Assembly (NCBI GenBank): GCA_019636275.1
Contig: JAHBXY010000088.1
Coordinates: forward strand, 1 to 37,192
Reading direction: 5' to 3'
DNA: 37,192 nt
Origin: Planctomycetota bacterium
Lineage (GTDB): Bacteria; Planctomycetota; J058
Every line of letters starts with the position of its first letter. The first letter of the stretch is position 1. Shown here in pieces: positions 14,909 to 27,293 of this stretch. Position numbers and translations under genes: made by a program. Under the pieces are notes generated by a model, which was not told the origin of the DNA, did no database searches, and worked only from the letters and a program-made list of their open reading frames with translations.

Positions 14909-16197
14909 CGCCTCGCCCGGAGGCCGACGCCGTCCAGCGCCTGGCGGACCAGGCCAGCGCGGCGCTCCGCGCCCGGCTGCCCGCCGTCGCCACCTCGTGG
15001 CTCGACGCGATGACCCCGAGCGGCCGCGCGCTGACGTTCCTGCTCATCGCGACCGGCGGCGTCTCGGGCGGCTTCGGCATCCACTACCCGCTCTACTACG
15101 TCGCGGTGTTCCTGTTCGTCGCCTGGAGCCTGGACCTGTTCGCCGCCCGCGGCCTGCGCCCGCGCCTCGCGATCACCCGGCACGCCCCGCCGCGCTGCGC
15201 CGCCGGCGCGACGGTCGAGGTCAAGGCGCGGGTGACGAACACCGGCCGCCGCGCGGCCCGCGACGTCGCCGTGTGCGAGCGCAAGCCCCCCGCCGCCCTC
15301 CACGCGCGGCCGTCGGCCTACGCGGACGAGGTCGCCCCGGGGTCGACCGTCGAGCTCGTCTACACCTTCACGCCGGAGCGACGCGGCGCCTACGACCTCC
15401 GCGGCCCGCAGGCCCTGTGCCTCTCGCCGCTGGGGCTCCACCACGGCCTGCGCCACGACCCCGCCCCCCACCGCGTCCTGGTCTACCCGCGCTTCGCCCC
15501 GCTCGGGGCGATCGACCTGCCCGTCGGCGCGCGCCACCAGCCGGGCGGGCTCCAGCTCGTCAGCCGCGTCGGCGAGTCGGAGGAGTTCATCGGCAGCCGC
15601 GAGTTCCGCCCGGGCGACCGCCTGCGCGACCTGGACCAGCGCGCCTGGGCGCGCACGGGCGGCGCGCCCGTCGTGCGCGAGTATCAACAGGAGTACCTGT
15701 CGCGCATCGCGCTCGTCGTCGACACGCACGTCTCGCGCTGGCGCGCGGCCAACGGGGCCGAGGACGACCTCGAGGCGGCGATCTCGCTCGGCGCCGCCGT
15801 GGCCGACGCGCTCTCGCGCCTGGAGTACGTCGTCGACCTGTTCGCCGTCGGCCCCGACCTCTACCACCTGCAGGCGGGGCGCAGCCTGGCCTACCTGGAC
15901 ACGATCCTCGACATCCTGGCCTGCATCGAGGCGTGCCGGACGAGCCCCTTCGGCGCGCTCGGGCCGGCTCTGCGCGACCAGGTGGGCCAGATCGGCTCGG
16001 CGGTGGTCCTGCTCCTCGACTGGGACGACGAGCGCGCCGCGTTCGTGCGCGCCCTGCGCGACCTCGGCGTGGCGGTGAAGGTCGTCGTCGTGCGGCGCGG
16101 CCGCCCGAGCGTCGACCCGACCGGCGTGACGACCGACGCCGGCGCCGTGCAGGTGCTCACCCCGGCGCAGGCCCGGGCCGGGGGCGACCGCCTGTGA
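14905..16197 (+). CDS. DUF58 domain-containing membrane protein
   Basis: This is a 430-aa DUF58 protein, the usual partner of MoxR. Residues about 42-75 form a hydrophobic hairpin with two membrane segments. A beta-rich domain follows, then the DUF58 core with the signature EEFIGSREFRPGDRLRDLD (about 226-245) and RAWARTGGAPVVREY, followed by a VWA-like segment (LSRIALVVDTHVSRW). DUF58 proteins are thought to be membrane-bound MoxR targets or adaptors; the biochemical role is not settled. Start (GTG 14905) and stop both form GTGA overlaps with neighbours, so stoichiometric coupled translation is likely. Confidence 0.9.
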   Translation: MTPRPEADAVQRLADQASAALRARLPAVATSWLDAMTPSGRALTFLLIATGGVSGGFGIHYPLYYVAVFLFVAWSLDLFAARGLRPRLAITRHAPPRCAAGATVEVKARVTNTGRRAARDVAVCERKPPAALHARPSAYADEVAPGSTVELVYTFTPERRGAYDLRGPQALCLSPLGLHHGLRHDPAPHRVLVYPRFAPLGAIDLPVGARHQPGGLQLVSRVGESEEFIGSREFRPGDRLRDLDQRAWARTGGAPVVREYQQEYLSRIALVVDTHVSRWRAANGAEDDLEAAISLGAAVADALSRLEYVVDLFAVGPDLYHLQAGRSLAYLDTILDILACIEACRTSPFGALGPALRDQVGQIGSAVVLLLDWDDERAAFVRALRDLGVAVKVVVVRRGRPSVDPTGVTTDAGAVQVLTPAQARAGGDRL

Positions 16198-18145
16198 GCC
16201 CGCGCCTCGGCGACGCGTGCCTCGGCGCCCTGCTCCTCGTCGGGCTCTGGGCGCTGGGGGTCGCCGCCGAGCGCTGGTCGCTCGTGGCGCTCGCCGGCGC
16301 GGCCGTGGTCGCGGGCACGGCCTGGCCGCTCGAACGGCGCGCCCTCCAGCGGGTCATGCCGCTCCTCTACCTGGCCCTGCCCTTCGCGCTCCTGGCGAGG
16401 CTGTGGCCCGTCGAGGTGCGGGGCGTCGACCAGAGCCTCGGCTTCTACCAGGCCCTGTACGTCACGGCCGCGGGCGTCGTCTTCCTGACCGGGCCGCGCG
16501 GGACCGGACGGGTCGCGCGCGTCCTCCTCGTCAGCGGGCTGTCGCTCGCGGCCGCCGGGACCGACCTGGGCCACGCCGCCTACCGCCCCCTCGTGATCAC
16601 CTGGGGGGCCCTCGCGCTCCTCGCCCTGCGACTCGAGCGGCCGCTCGCGCCCGGGGTCGCCGCGCCGCGCCTCCGCCCCGCGACGCTGGCGCTGGCGCTG
16701 CTCGTCAGCGCCGGGACGGTCGGGAGCGTGCGCTGGCTCGACGCCAGCTACGAGGACCTCAACCGCGCCTTCTACCGCTTCATGCGCACACGCCCGCCCG
16801 CGTCGCCGGGCGGCTTCTCGGGCAAGGCGGACCTGGGCAGCGTCCCCGACATCCAGGGGCAGCAGGGCGACACCGTGGCCCTGCGCGCCTTCGGCCCGCG
16901 CGCGCCGGGCTACCTGCGGGCGCGGGTGTTCATCACCTACGCGCGCGGGAGCTGGTCGACCGAGGACGCCACGCACCCCGGCCCCGAGCGCCGCGAGGGC
17001 GCCGACGGCCGCTACCTGCTCGCCGGCAAGCGCGACGTGCCCGGCGCGCCCACGTGGCGCCTGCACCCCGGGCCGCGCTACCGGCAGCACGTGTTCCTGC
17101 CCCTCGAGACCGCCGCGCTCGCCCAGGGGCCGGCGACCCTCGACGCCTGGCCGGGCGAGACGTTCGTGCGCCGCGACCCGGCCGGAGCCGGGGGCTACGC
17201 GGCGCACGCCGACGCCGCGCCGACGCGCTGGTTGCACGACGCCGAGGCCCCCGGCTGGCGCGCCCTCCCCGACGACCCCGCCCTGCTCGCCGCCCTCGAC
17301 GAGGTCCTGGCCGGGCTCGGGCTCGCCGGGTCGGCCGCCACGCCCGAGGCCGTCCAGGGCGCCGTCCGGACGCTCCAGGGCCACTTCGCCGCGCGCTACA
17401 CGTACCACGTGGGCATCTCCTTCGACCCGGGCCGCGACCCGGTCGAGCAGTTCCTGCGCGAGCGCGACCGCGGCCACTGCGAGCTGTTCGCCGCCAGCGG
17501 GGCCCTCCTCCTGCGCCGCCTGGGGGTCGCGGCGCGCTACACGACCGGCTTCGTGTGCGAGGAGAAGAACGCCTGGGGCGACCAGTGGATCGCCCGCAAC
17601 AAGCACGCGCACGCCTGGCTCGAGGTCCTGCACCCCGACCTGGGCTGGCAGACCGTGGAGTTCACGCCGCCCTCGGCCGTGCCCGCGGCGCAGCCGCCCG
17701 GGGGGTTCGAGGCGCTCCTCGACGCCGTCGCCGGCGCCTGGGAGCAGCTCAGGGCCGCCGCCGTGAACCTCGACCTCCAGGCCCTCCTGGCCCTGGTCGT
17801 CGGCGGCATCGCGCAGGCCTTCACCTGGCTCGTCGGCGCCTGGTGGCGCGTGGCCCTGCTGCTCCTGCTCGCGGCGGCCCTGGGCCTCCGCGCCTGGCGG
17901 CGCCGCGTCCGCGCCCGCGGGCCCGTGCGGCGGCTGGCGCCCGACCCGAGCGCGACCGCGCGCGCCTGCGCCGCCTCGACCGCGCCCTCGCCCGGCACGG
18001 CCTCGGCCGCGGCGCCGCCGAGACGCTCCTCGAGTGGGCGGCCCGGCTCGGCGCCGCCCCGGCGGCCGCCCCGGAGCAGCCGGACGCCGCGGCGTTCGCG
18101 CGCGACTACGCCGCGCGCCGCTACGCGCCCGGCGCGTCGCCGTGA
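16194..18145 (+). CDS. membrane-anchored transglutaminase-like protein (frameshifted near the C terminus)
   Basis: This is the third gene of the MoxR operon. About six hydrophobic segments (residues 1-185) precede an extracytoplasmic region and a transglutaminase core: Cys429 in RGHCELFA, His473 in KHAHAWLE, and Glu489 in TVEFTPP where Asp is more usual. A late membrane segment (about 530-565) follows. Up to about 17937 the reading frame is clear; after that it becomes Ser/Pro/Arg-rich and runs on to 18383. The frame one base back continues naturally as ERDRARLRRLDRALARHGLG, then a DUF4129-like end (ETLLEWAARLG), stopping at 18145. The span fits a protein of about 650 aa with one base missing near 17937-17945. 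The GTG start overlaps DUF58 as GTGA. Confidence 0.85.
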
Positions 18146-18168
18146 TCGCCGCGCGCCCCGCCCGGCGG

Positions 18169-18174
18169 TATGCT
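18169..18174 (+). promoter_or_regulatory. putative -10 element TATGCT
   Basis: TATGCT in GGCGGTATGCTCC is followed by GAGCGAGGTG (18181-18190) and the ATG at 18194. The ATG at 18170 lies inside this element and so is unlikely to be a start. The promoter would drive the zinc-ribbon protein and the kinase. Confidence 0.5.
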
Positions 18175-18193
18175 CCGCCGGAGCGAGGTGCGC

Positions 18194-19639
18194 ATGCCCT
18201 GGACCTGCGCCACGTGCCAGGCCGACGAGCTGCCCGACGTCGTCACGACCTGCCCCGGCTGCGGCCAGCGCAAGCTGGCCTGGACCGTCAACGAGGGCCA
18301 GACCCGCCGCTTCCAGGTCACGCGCGGCGCGCGCGACAAGGTCGAGCTGCTCACCGGCGACGGCCGCCCGGCCGCCGAGGTGATCGCGCTGCCGCGCGCC
18401 GGCGCGGCCGGGCGCGCGCGCGAGGGGCGCCGCCCCGACGCCGAGCACGTCCTCGTCGCCCGGCTCACGGCGAAGCCCGGCGCCGACCTGAGCCTGCGGG
18501 TCACGGTCCTCTACGGGTGCCAGGAGCCGCGCGAGGTCGTCGTCCCCGCGCCGGCGACCATCGCCGGCGACGGGCCGGTCGACGTCGAGCTCGTGTTCGT
18601 CCACGGCGAGGGCGAGGCGCCGCGCTGGGACGGCCTCGTCGTGGTCGACGTCACCGAGGCGGGCGGGCACGCGCCGACCGTCGGCGTGGCCGCGCTGAAG
18701 AAGAAGGCGCAGGAGCTGCCCGTCCGCGCCTGGGCCGCAGCGGCCGGGCCTGGCCGACTCTGGGGCTGGGTCGGCTACGAGCACCAGCTCCTCGACAGCG
18801 GCCTGCCGCGGGTGAAGACCAACCCGCACACGCTCATGCAGGGCGTGCGCCACGTCGACGTCAAGGTCCTGCGCGCCCCGCCGGGCGTCGCGCTCACGCC
18901 GCGGTTCACGGCGATCGACGGCGTGTTCGACTTCGGCGAGGTGCCCCCGGGCGAGTACGAGGTCGAGGTCTCGGCCGACGGCGCCCGGCGCGTCCACACG
19001 CTGACCGTGCCCCTGCGCGACGCCGACGACTGGGGCATCGGCCTGGACCTGGGGCCGGTGGCGCCCACGCCGCTGGCGAAGAACCTCGCCGCCGGCCGCG
19101 AGGTGATGGCGCTCGTCAACGCGGAGCTGCGCTCGGTCAACAAGCTGAGCCTCGAGACGCTCGTGAACCTCGTCTCGGGCGCCGCGCTCGACTACCCGCT
19201 CATGGTGTGGCGCTCGAACCAGGTGAAGACCAAGGAGGCCGAGGCGCCCGAGGTCGACCAGCCGCCCCTGTCGCTCACGGCGCCCGGGCCGAACTACACG
19301 TTCATCCGGCAGATCGCGCGCATCGCCCGCGAGCACTCGGCCGGCAACTGCGGCGAGAAGGCCGCCTACGCGGCGATCGCCTGCGCCGCGCGCGGCGTGC
19401 ACCCGGTCGAGCAGTTCCAGCTCCTGCGCGCCGACCACTCCTTCTGCGTCGTCGGCCGCGACCCGCGCTCGTCGTGCGCCGACCCGCGCGCGTGGGGCCT
19501 CGCGGCGGTGATCGTCGACCCCTGGGCCGAGGAGGTCTACCCCGCCGTCGAGGTGAACCAGCGCCTGCAGCACTTCAAGGGCAAGCACGAGGGGCTCGAC
19601 TTCCCGCCCACGAAGATCGTCGCGATCGTGAAGCTCTGA
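18194..19639 (+). CDS. zinc-ribbon protein with papain-like Cys-His-Asp domain
   Basis: This 481-aa soluble protein has an unusual layout. Residues 5-23 form a zinc ribbon (Cys5, Cys8, Cys20, Cys23). The middle is beta-rich, including a transthyretin/carboxypeptidase-regulatory-like unit around FDFGEVPPGEYEVEVSADG. The C-terminal ~110 residues contain a likely catalytic triad: Cys386 in SAGNCGEKA, His415 in ADHSFCVVG and Asp442 in VIVDPWAEEVY. This Cys-His-Asp order and spacing fit the papain-like fold of peptidases, transglutaminases and some bacterial toxin/effector domains. Substrate is unknown. There is no signal peptide or membrane segment. A start at 18194 is preferred because it follows a Shine-Dalgarno-like GAGGTG. 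The kinase begins one base after the stop, so the pair is one operon. Confidence 0.72.
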   Translation: MPWTCATCQADELPDVVTTCPGCGQRKLAWTVNEGQTRRFQVTRGARDKVELLTGDGRPAAEVIALPRAGAAGRAREGRRPDAEHVLVARLTAKPGADLSLRVTVLYGCQEPREVVVPAPATIAGDGPVDVELVFVHGEGEAPRWDGLVVVDVTEAGGHAPTVGVAALKKKAQELPVRAWAAAAGPGRLWGWVGYEHQLLDSGLPRVKTNPHTLMQGVRHVDVKVLRAPPGVALTPRFTAIDGVFDFGEVPPGEYEVEVSADGARRVHTLTVPLRDADDWGIGLDLGPVAPTPLAKNLAAGREVMALVNAELRSVNKLSLETLVNLVSGAALDYPLMVWRSNQVKTKEAEAPEVDQPPLSLTAPGPNYTFIRQIARIAREHSAGNCGEKAAYAAIACAARGVHPVEQFQLLRADHSFCVVGRDPRSSCADPRAWGLAAVIVDPWAEEVYPAVEVNQRLQHFKGKHEGLDFPPTKIVAIVKL

Positions 19640-19640
19640 C

Positions 19641-21338
19641 GTGGCGCGCCGCGCGGACCCGCGCCTGGGGACGCTCGTCGCCGGCTGCCGGCTGACCGCG
19701 CCGCTGGGCGCCGGCGCCATGGGCGCCGTCTACCTGGCCACGCGCGAGCAGGACGGGGCCACGGTCGTCGTCAAGCTCATGGCCCCGGACCTCCTCTCGA
19801 GCGAGGTGGCCCGCGCCCGCTTCGTCCGCGAGGCCCACGCGCTCTCGCGCCTGCCGCCGCACGACAACGTCGTCCAGCTCCTGGCCGTGGCGCTCGACGC
19901 CACGCCGCCGGCGCTCGTCCTCGAGCACGCGCCCGGCGAGACGCTCGAGGCGCTCGTGCGCGCCCGCGGGCGGCTCGCCCCGCTCGAGGCGGCGCGCGCG
20001 GCGAGGGACGTGGCCCGCGGCCTGGCCGTGATCCACGCCCAGGGGCTCGTCCACCGCGACGTCAAGCCGGCGAACGTCGTCATCACGCCGGCCGGCGTCG
20101 CCAAGCTCATCGACTTCGGCGTCTCGCGCGACAGCTTCCTCTCCGGGATCACCGCGCCCGGGCAGCTCGTGGGCACGACCCTCTACATGGCGCCCGAGCG
20201 GCTGGCCGAGGAGGAGGACGACGACCCCGACGACCCGCGCGGCGACCTGTGGTCGCTCGGCGCCGTGCTCTACCACCTCGTGGCCGGGGCCCCGCCCTTC
20301 GACTCGCCCGACCTCGCCGAGCTCATGGACGCCGTGGCCGAGGGGAGCTACCCGCCGCTGGCCGAGGCCCTGGGCGGGCCGCCGCCGCCGGGCCTCGAGG
20401 ACGTCGTGGGCCAGCTCCTCGAGCCGGACCGCCGGCGGCGCTACGCGCGCGCGAGCGACGTCGCGGGCGACCTCGACCTGGTGCTCGAGGGGCGCGCGGT
20501 CGAGGTCCCGGGGCTCCACGCGCCCGACGGCCGGCGCGCCTCGCTGCGCGGGGCGGCGCGCGTCGTCGTCGGCCGGGCGGCCGGCTGCGACCTGGTCCTC
20601 GACGACCCCTCGGTGAGCGAGCGCCACGCGCAGCTCCGGCGCGCGGCGGCGGGCGACGAGCTGATCGACCTGCGCAGCGCCGCGGGGACGTTCGTCGACG
20701 AGGTCCGCCTGCAGGGGCCGGCGCTCCTGCGCGACGGCCAGCGGGTGCGCCTGGGCGCCGTGACGCTCGTCTACCGCGACCCGCGCGCCCGCGGCGCGCC
20801 GGCGTCCAGCGGCGGCGCCGCCGCGGCGGCCGACGACGAGCTCGCGCGCCTCGCCGCCGCGGGCGACCGGCGCCTCGTCGCCTGGCACATCGAGCGCGCC
20901 GCGGCAGGCGCCCCGGACGCGCTGGCCTGGCTGGCGAGGACGGGGCTGGCGCCCGACGTCCACACGGTCGCGGCCTGGGCGGCCTGGTGGGTGGGTCGGC
21001 GGGGCGAGCTGCCGCCTCAGCTCGGCCCGGGCGGCCCGACCCCGAGCTGGACGCTCGAGGCGCGCCGCGGCGACGGACCGCCGGTCACGCGGCCGCTCGG
21101 CCCGGCCGAGGAGGTCGTCCTCGTCGGGCGCGACGCGCGCTGCGGGCTGCGCCTCGACAGCCCGCAGGCGTCGCGCCTGCACCTGACGCTGGCGCGGCTC
21201 GTGCGCCGCTGGGCGTGGCGCAACGAGAGCCAGCACGGGACCCTCGTCGGCGGCCACGTCAGCCCCGCCGGCGTCCTGGGCGACGGCGACCGCCTGCTCG
21301 CGGGCGACGTCGAGCTGACGGTGCGCCCCCTGGTGTGA
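19641..21338 (+). CDS. Ser/Thr protein kinase with two FHA domains
   Basis: This is a 565-aa Hanks-type kinase. Gly-rich loop GAGAMG (23-28), ATP Lys45, catalytic HRDVKPAN (His138-Asp140), DFG (158-160) and an APE-like MAPERL are intact, so activity is expected. After the kinase domain (about 15-285) come an FHA domain with GRAAGCDLVLDDPSVSERHA (Arg, Ser and His expected for phosphothreonine binding), a Gly/Ala linker, a helical region, and a second, degenerate FHA-like domain (VGRDARCGLRLDSPQASRLH and QHGTLVGG). No transmembrane segment is present, unlike many bacterial kinases of this type. The GTG at 19641 lies one base after the stop of the papain-like gene, implying shared control. Confidence 0.93.
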   Translation: MARRADPRLGTLVAGCRLTAPLGAGAMGAVYLATREQDGATVVVKLMAPDLLSSEVARARFVREAHALSRLPPHDNVVQLLAVALDATPPALVLEHAPGETLEALVRARGRLAPLEAARAARDVARGLAVIHAQGLVHRDVKPANVVITPAGVAKLIDFGVSRDSFLSGITAPGQLVGTTLYMAPERLAEEEDDDPDDPRGDLWSLGAVLYHLVAGAPPFDSPDLAELMDAVAEGSYPPLAEALGGPPPPGLEDVVGQLLEPDRRRRYARASDVAGDLDLVLEGRAVEVPGLHAPDGRRASLRGAARVVVGRAAGCDLVLDDPSVSERHAQLRRAAAGDELIDLRSAAGTFVDEVRLQGPALLRDGQRVRLGAVTLVYRDPRARGAPASSGGAAAAADDELARLAAAGDRRLVAWHIERAAAGAPDALAWLARTGLAPDVHTVAAWAAWWVGRRGELPPQLGPGGPTPSWTLEARRGDGPPVTRPLGPAEEVVLVGRDARCGLRLDSPQASRLHLTLARLVRRWAWRNESQHGTLVGGHVSPAGVLGDGDRLLAGDVELTVRPLV

Positions 21339-21363
21339 TCGACAGCTGCGGCCGCCGCTCACA

Positions 21364-22038
21364 CTACGGGCCCGAGAGCGCCGCCTCGAGCTGCCACGTC
21401 TCGTCGATCGTGGCCGTGGGGGGCGGGAAGTCGGGCCCCTGCGGCCAGGGCGCGCCGCGCGACACCCAGACGGTGCGCAGGCCGACGGCGGCGCCGCCCA
21501 CGACGTCGCGCCGCGGGTCGTCGCCGACCATGACCGCGTCGGCGGCGGCCACGTCGAGCGCCGCCAGGGCGTGGACGAAGATCGCCGGGTCGGGCTTGCT
21601 CACACCGACCTCGCCCGAGACGACGACGGCGTCGAGGTGGGCCTCGACCCCCGAGCGGGCCAGCTTGCGCCGCTGGAGCTGGGACGGGCCGTTGGTCACG
21701 ACCGCGAGGCGCAGGCCGCGCGCGCGCAGCCGGACGACCGCCGCCACGACCCGCGGGTCGGGCGCGACCGCGACCTCGAGCCGCTCCCCCAGGTCGACCT
21801 GGAGCCGCTCGGGCGTGAACCCGGCGGCGACCAGGGCCTCGTGCCGCGCCAGGAGCCCCTCGTAGAAGCTGCGCCGGTCGCGCCGTCCGCCGTCGTCCAG
21901 CGCGAGCAGGGCCGCCAGGTCCGCAGCCGGCGCGGGGAAGGCCGCCGGGTGCCGCGCGATCAGGTCCTCGAGCCAGCGGCGGAACGCCGCCGCGCGGTCG
22001 ATCAGCGTGTCGTCGAGGTCGAGGAGCAGGGCCCGCAC
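21364..22038 (-). CDS. HAD-superfamily hydrolase (subfamily IA, YjjG-like)
   Basis: This HAD phosphatase, 224 aa from GTG 22038, has motif I LLLDLDDTLID (nucleophile and acid/base Asp of DxD), motif II VVTNG, motif III Lys in GVSKPDPAIF, and motif IV MVGDDPRRDVVGG. The cap insertion after motif I is alpha-helical, as in subfamily IA. A phosphomonoester such as a nucleotide is the likely substrate (YjjG-like), but specificity cannot be read. The frame is open to ATG 22140. Those extra 34 codons use many A/T-ending codons, unlike the rest of the gene, and precede the usual HAD start, so GTG 22038 is preferred. ATG 22140, next to a TAAGGT promoter element, remains possible. Confidence 0.85.
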   Translation of the reverse strand: MRALLLDLDDTLIDRAAAFRRWLEDLIARHPAAFPAPAADLAALLALDDGGRRDRRSFYEGLLARHEALVAAGFTPERLQVDLGERLEVAVAPDPRVVAAVVRLRARGLRLAVVTNGPSQLQRRKLARSGVEAHLDAVVVSGEVGVSKPDPAIFVHALAALDVAAADAVMVGDDPRRDVVGGAAVGLRTVWVSRGAPWPQGPDFPPPTATIDETWQLEAALSGP

Positions 22039-22077
22039 CGGCCGACCGTCGAGGACGGCCCGCCCGCTCTCCGGAAC

Positions 22078-22111
22078 GCGCTCAGGGCTCGTTTCCTCCA
22101 CGAAACAGCGC
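22078..22111. repeat. imperfect hairpin in a relatively AT-rich island
   Basis: GTTTC (22091-22095) and GAAAC (22102-22106) form a 5-bp stem with a six-base loop. They are flanked by GCGCT (22078-22082) and AGCGC (22107-22111), which extend the stem across an eight-base bulge. It lies in the divergent region between the HAD gene and the CheB-CheR gene and could act in the HAD leader mRNA or as an operator. Confidence 0.3.
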
Positions 22112-22145
22112 TTCCCTCCGCTCGGGCGCGAACGTGACATCAGGT

Positions 22146-22152
22146 TACCTTA
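22146..22152. promoter_or_regulatory. near-symmetric element TACCTTA usable as -10 on both strands
   Basis: On the plus strand TACCTT (22146-22151) fits TAnnnT and would serve the CheB-CheR hybrid kinase (start 22196, leader about 37 bases). On the minus strand TAAGGT (22152-22147) fits the same pattern and would serve the HAD gene, exactly six bases before ATG 22140. One element may therefore fire in both directions. Confidence 0.4.
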
Positions 22153-22195
22153 CCCGTCGGCCCCCGGAGCGAGCTCCTCGCGGAGAGGTACACGC

Positions 22196-26638
<4,443 letters not shown>

Positions 26639-26651
26639 AGCGGCCAGGGCG

Positions 26652-27293
26652 TCACAGCGCGCGGGCCAGCACCGGGTCGCCCGCGCCGAGGGCCCAGGCC
26701 GACAGCTCGTCGCGCACCGCCGCGCGGATCGTCGCCTCGTCGGTGGCCTCGACGGCGCGGATCACCACGCCGCCGGCGCGCGCCGTGGCCTCCAGGGCGC
26801 GCGCGTCGGGCGCGGCGCGGGCGACCTCGTGCACGGTCTCGCCGGCGGCGCAGGCCGCGTCGAAGGCGGCCCGCTCGCGGGCGGGCGGGTCGTCGTCGAG
26901 CACGTGCGGGTCCCAGGGGAGCGGCGGCAGGGGCGGCAGGCCGACGACGGCGCGCTCCACGCGCGCCAGCGCGCCGCGCGCGTAGCGCCCGCGGCGCGTG
27001 TCGGAGGGCACGTGGACGAGCGCCCGCCGGGCAGCGGCGACCGCCGCCCGCTGGGCCGGCTCGACGCCCCAGGGCTGCAGGCCGTAGATCCACGCCTGGA
27101 CGTAGGGCGACGAGAGCACCGGCGTGGCGAGCGCCAGGCGCGCCGCGGCGTGCCCGACGTAGGCCGCCAGGCGCAGGCGCTCGTCGTCGAGCGCGCCGGC
27201 GCGGACGCGCTCGCGCAGCCAGGCGGCCTCGTCGGCCAGCGCCCCGGTCTCGCGCCAGCGGCGCTCCGCGTCGCGCAGGCGGGCGTCGGTCAC
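26652..27293 (-). CDS. hypothetical protein (213 aa), helical
   Basis: This predicted soluble protein starts VTDARLRDAERRWRETG and continues with EAAWLRERVRAGALDDERL and LAAYVGHAAARLAL. Such an N-terminal module (arginine-rich helix, then an LAAYxGH segment) is one I associate with uncharacterised proteins of Myxococcota and Planctomycetota. The rest is helical, ending in a small alpha/beta part (GGVVIRAVEATDEATIRAAV). The GTG at 27293 overlaps the stop of the upstream TIGR01777 gene as GTGA. The longer open frame upstream is a Pro/Arg-rich shadow of that gene. Function unknown. Confidence 0.75.
   Translation of the reverse strand: MTDARLRDAERRWRETGALADEAAWLRERVRAGALDDERLRLAAYVGHAAARLALATPVLSSPYVQAWIYGLQPWGVEPAQRAAVAAARRALVHVPSDTRRGRYARGALARVERAVVGLPPLPPLPWDPHVLDDDPPARERAAFDAACAAGETVHEVARAAPDARALEATARAGGVVIRAVEATDEATIRAAVRDELSAWALGAGDPVLARAL

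Noticed and set aside
18170..18193. ATG 18170 as start of the zinc-ribbon protein
   Set aside because: It overlaps the TATGCT promoter candidate and lacks a ribosome-binding site; ATG 18194 follows GAGGTG and gives a normal zinc-ribbon N terminus.
16194..18383. Programmed -1 frameshift in the transglutaminase gene
   Set aside because: No X XXY YYZ heptamer in phase near 17937-17945; the nearby GGGCCC is out of phase. An indel is simpler.
18194..21338. Toxin-immunity pair interpretation of the papain-like gene and its neighbour
   Set aside because: The second gene is a full kinase with FHA domains, not a small immunity-like protein, and no secretion or recombination signature is nearby.
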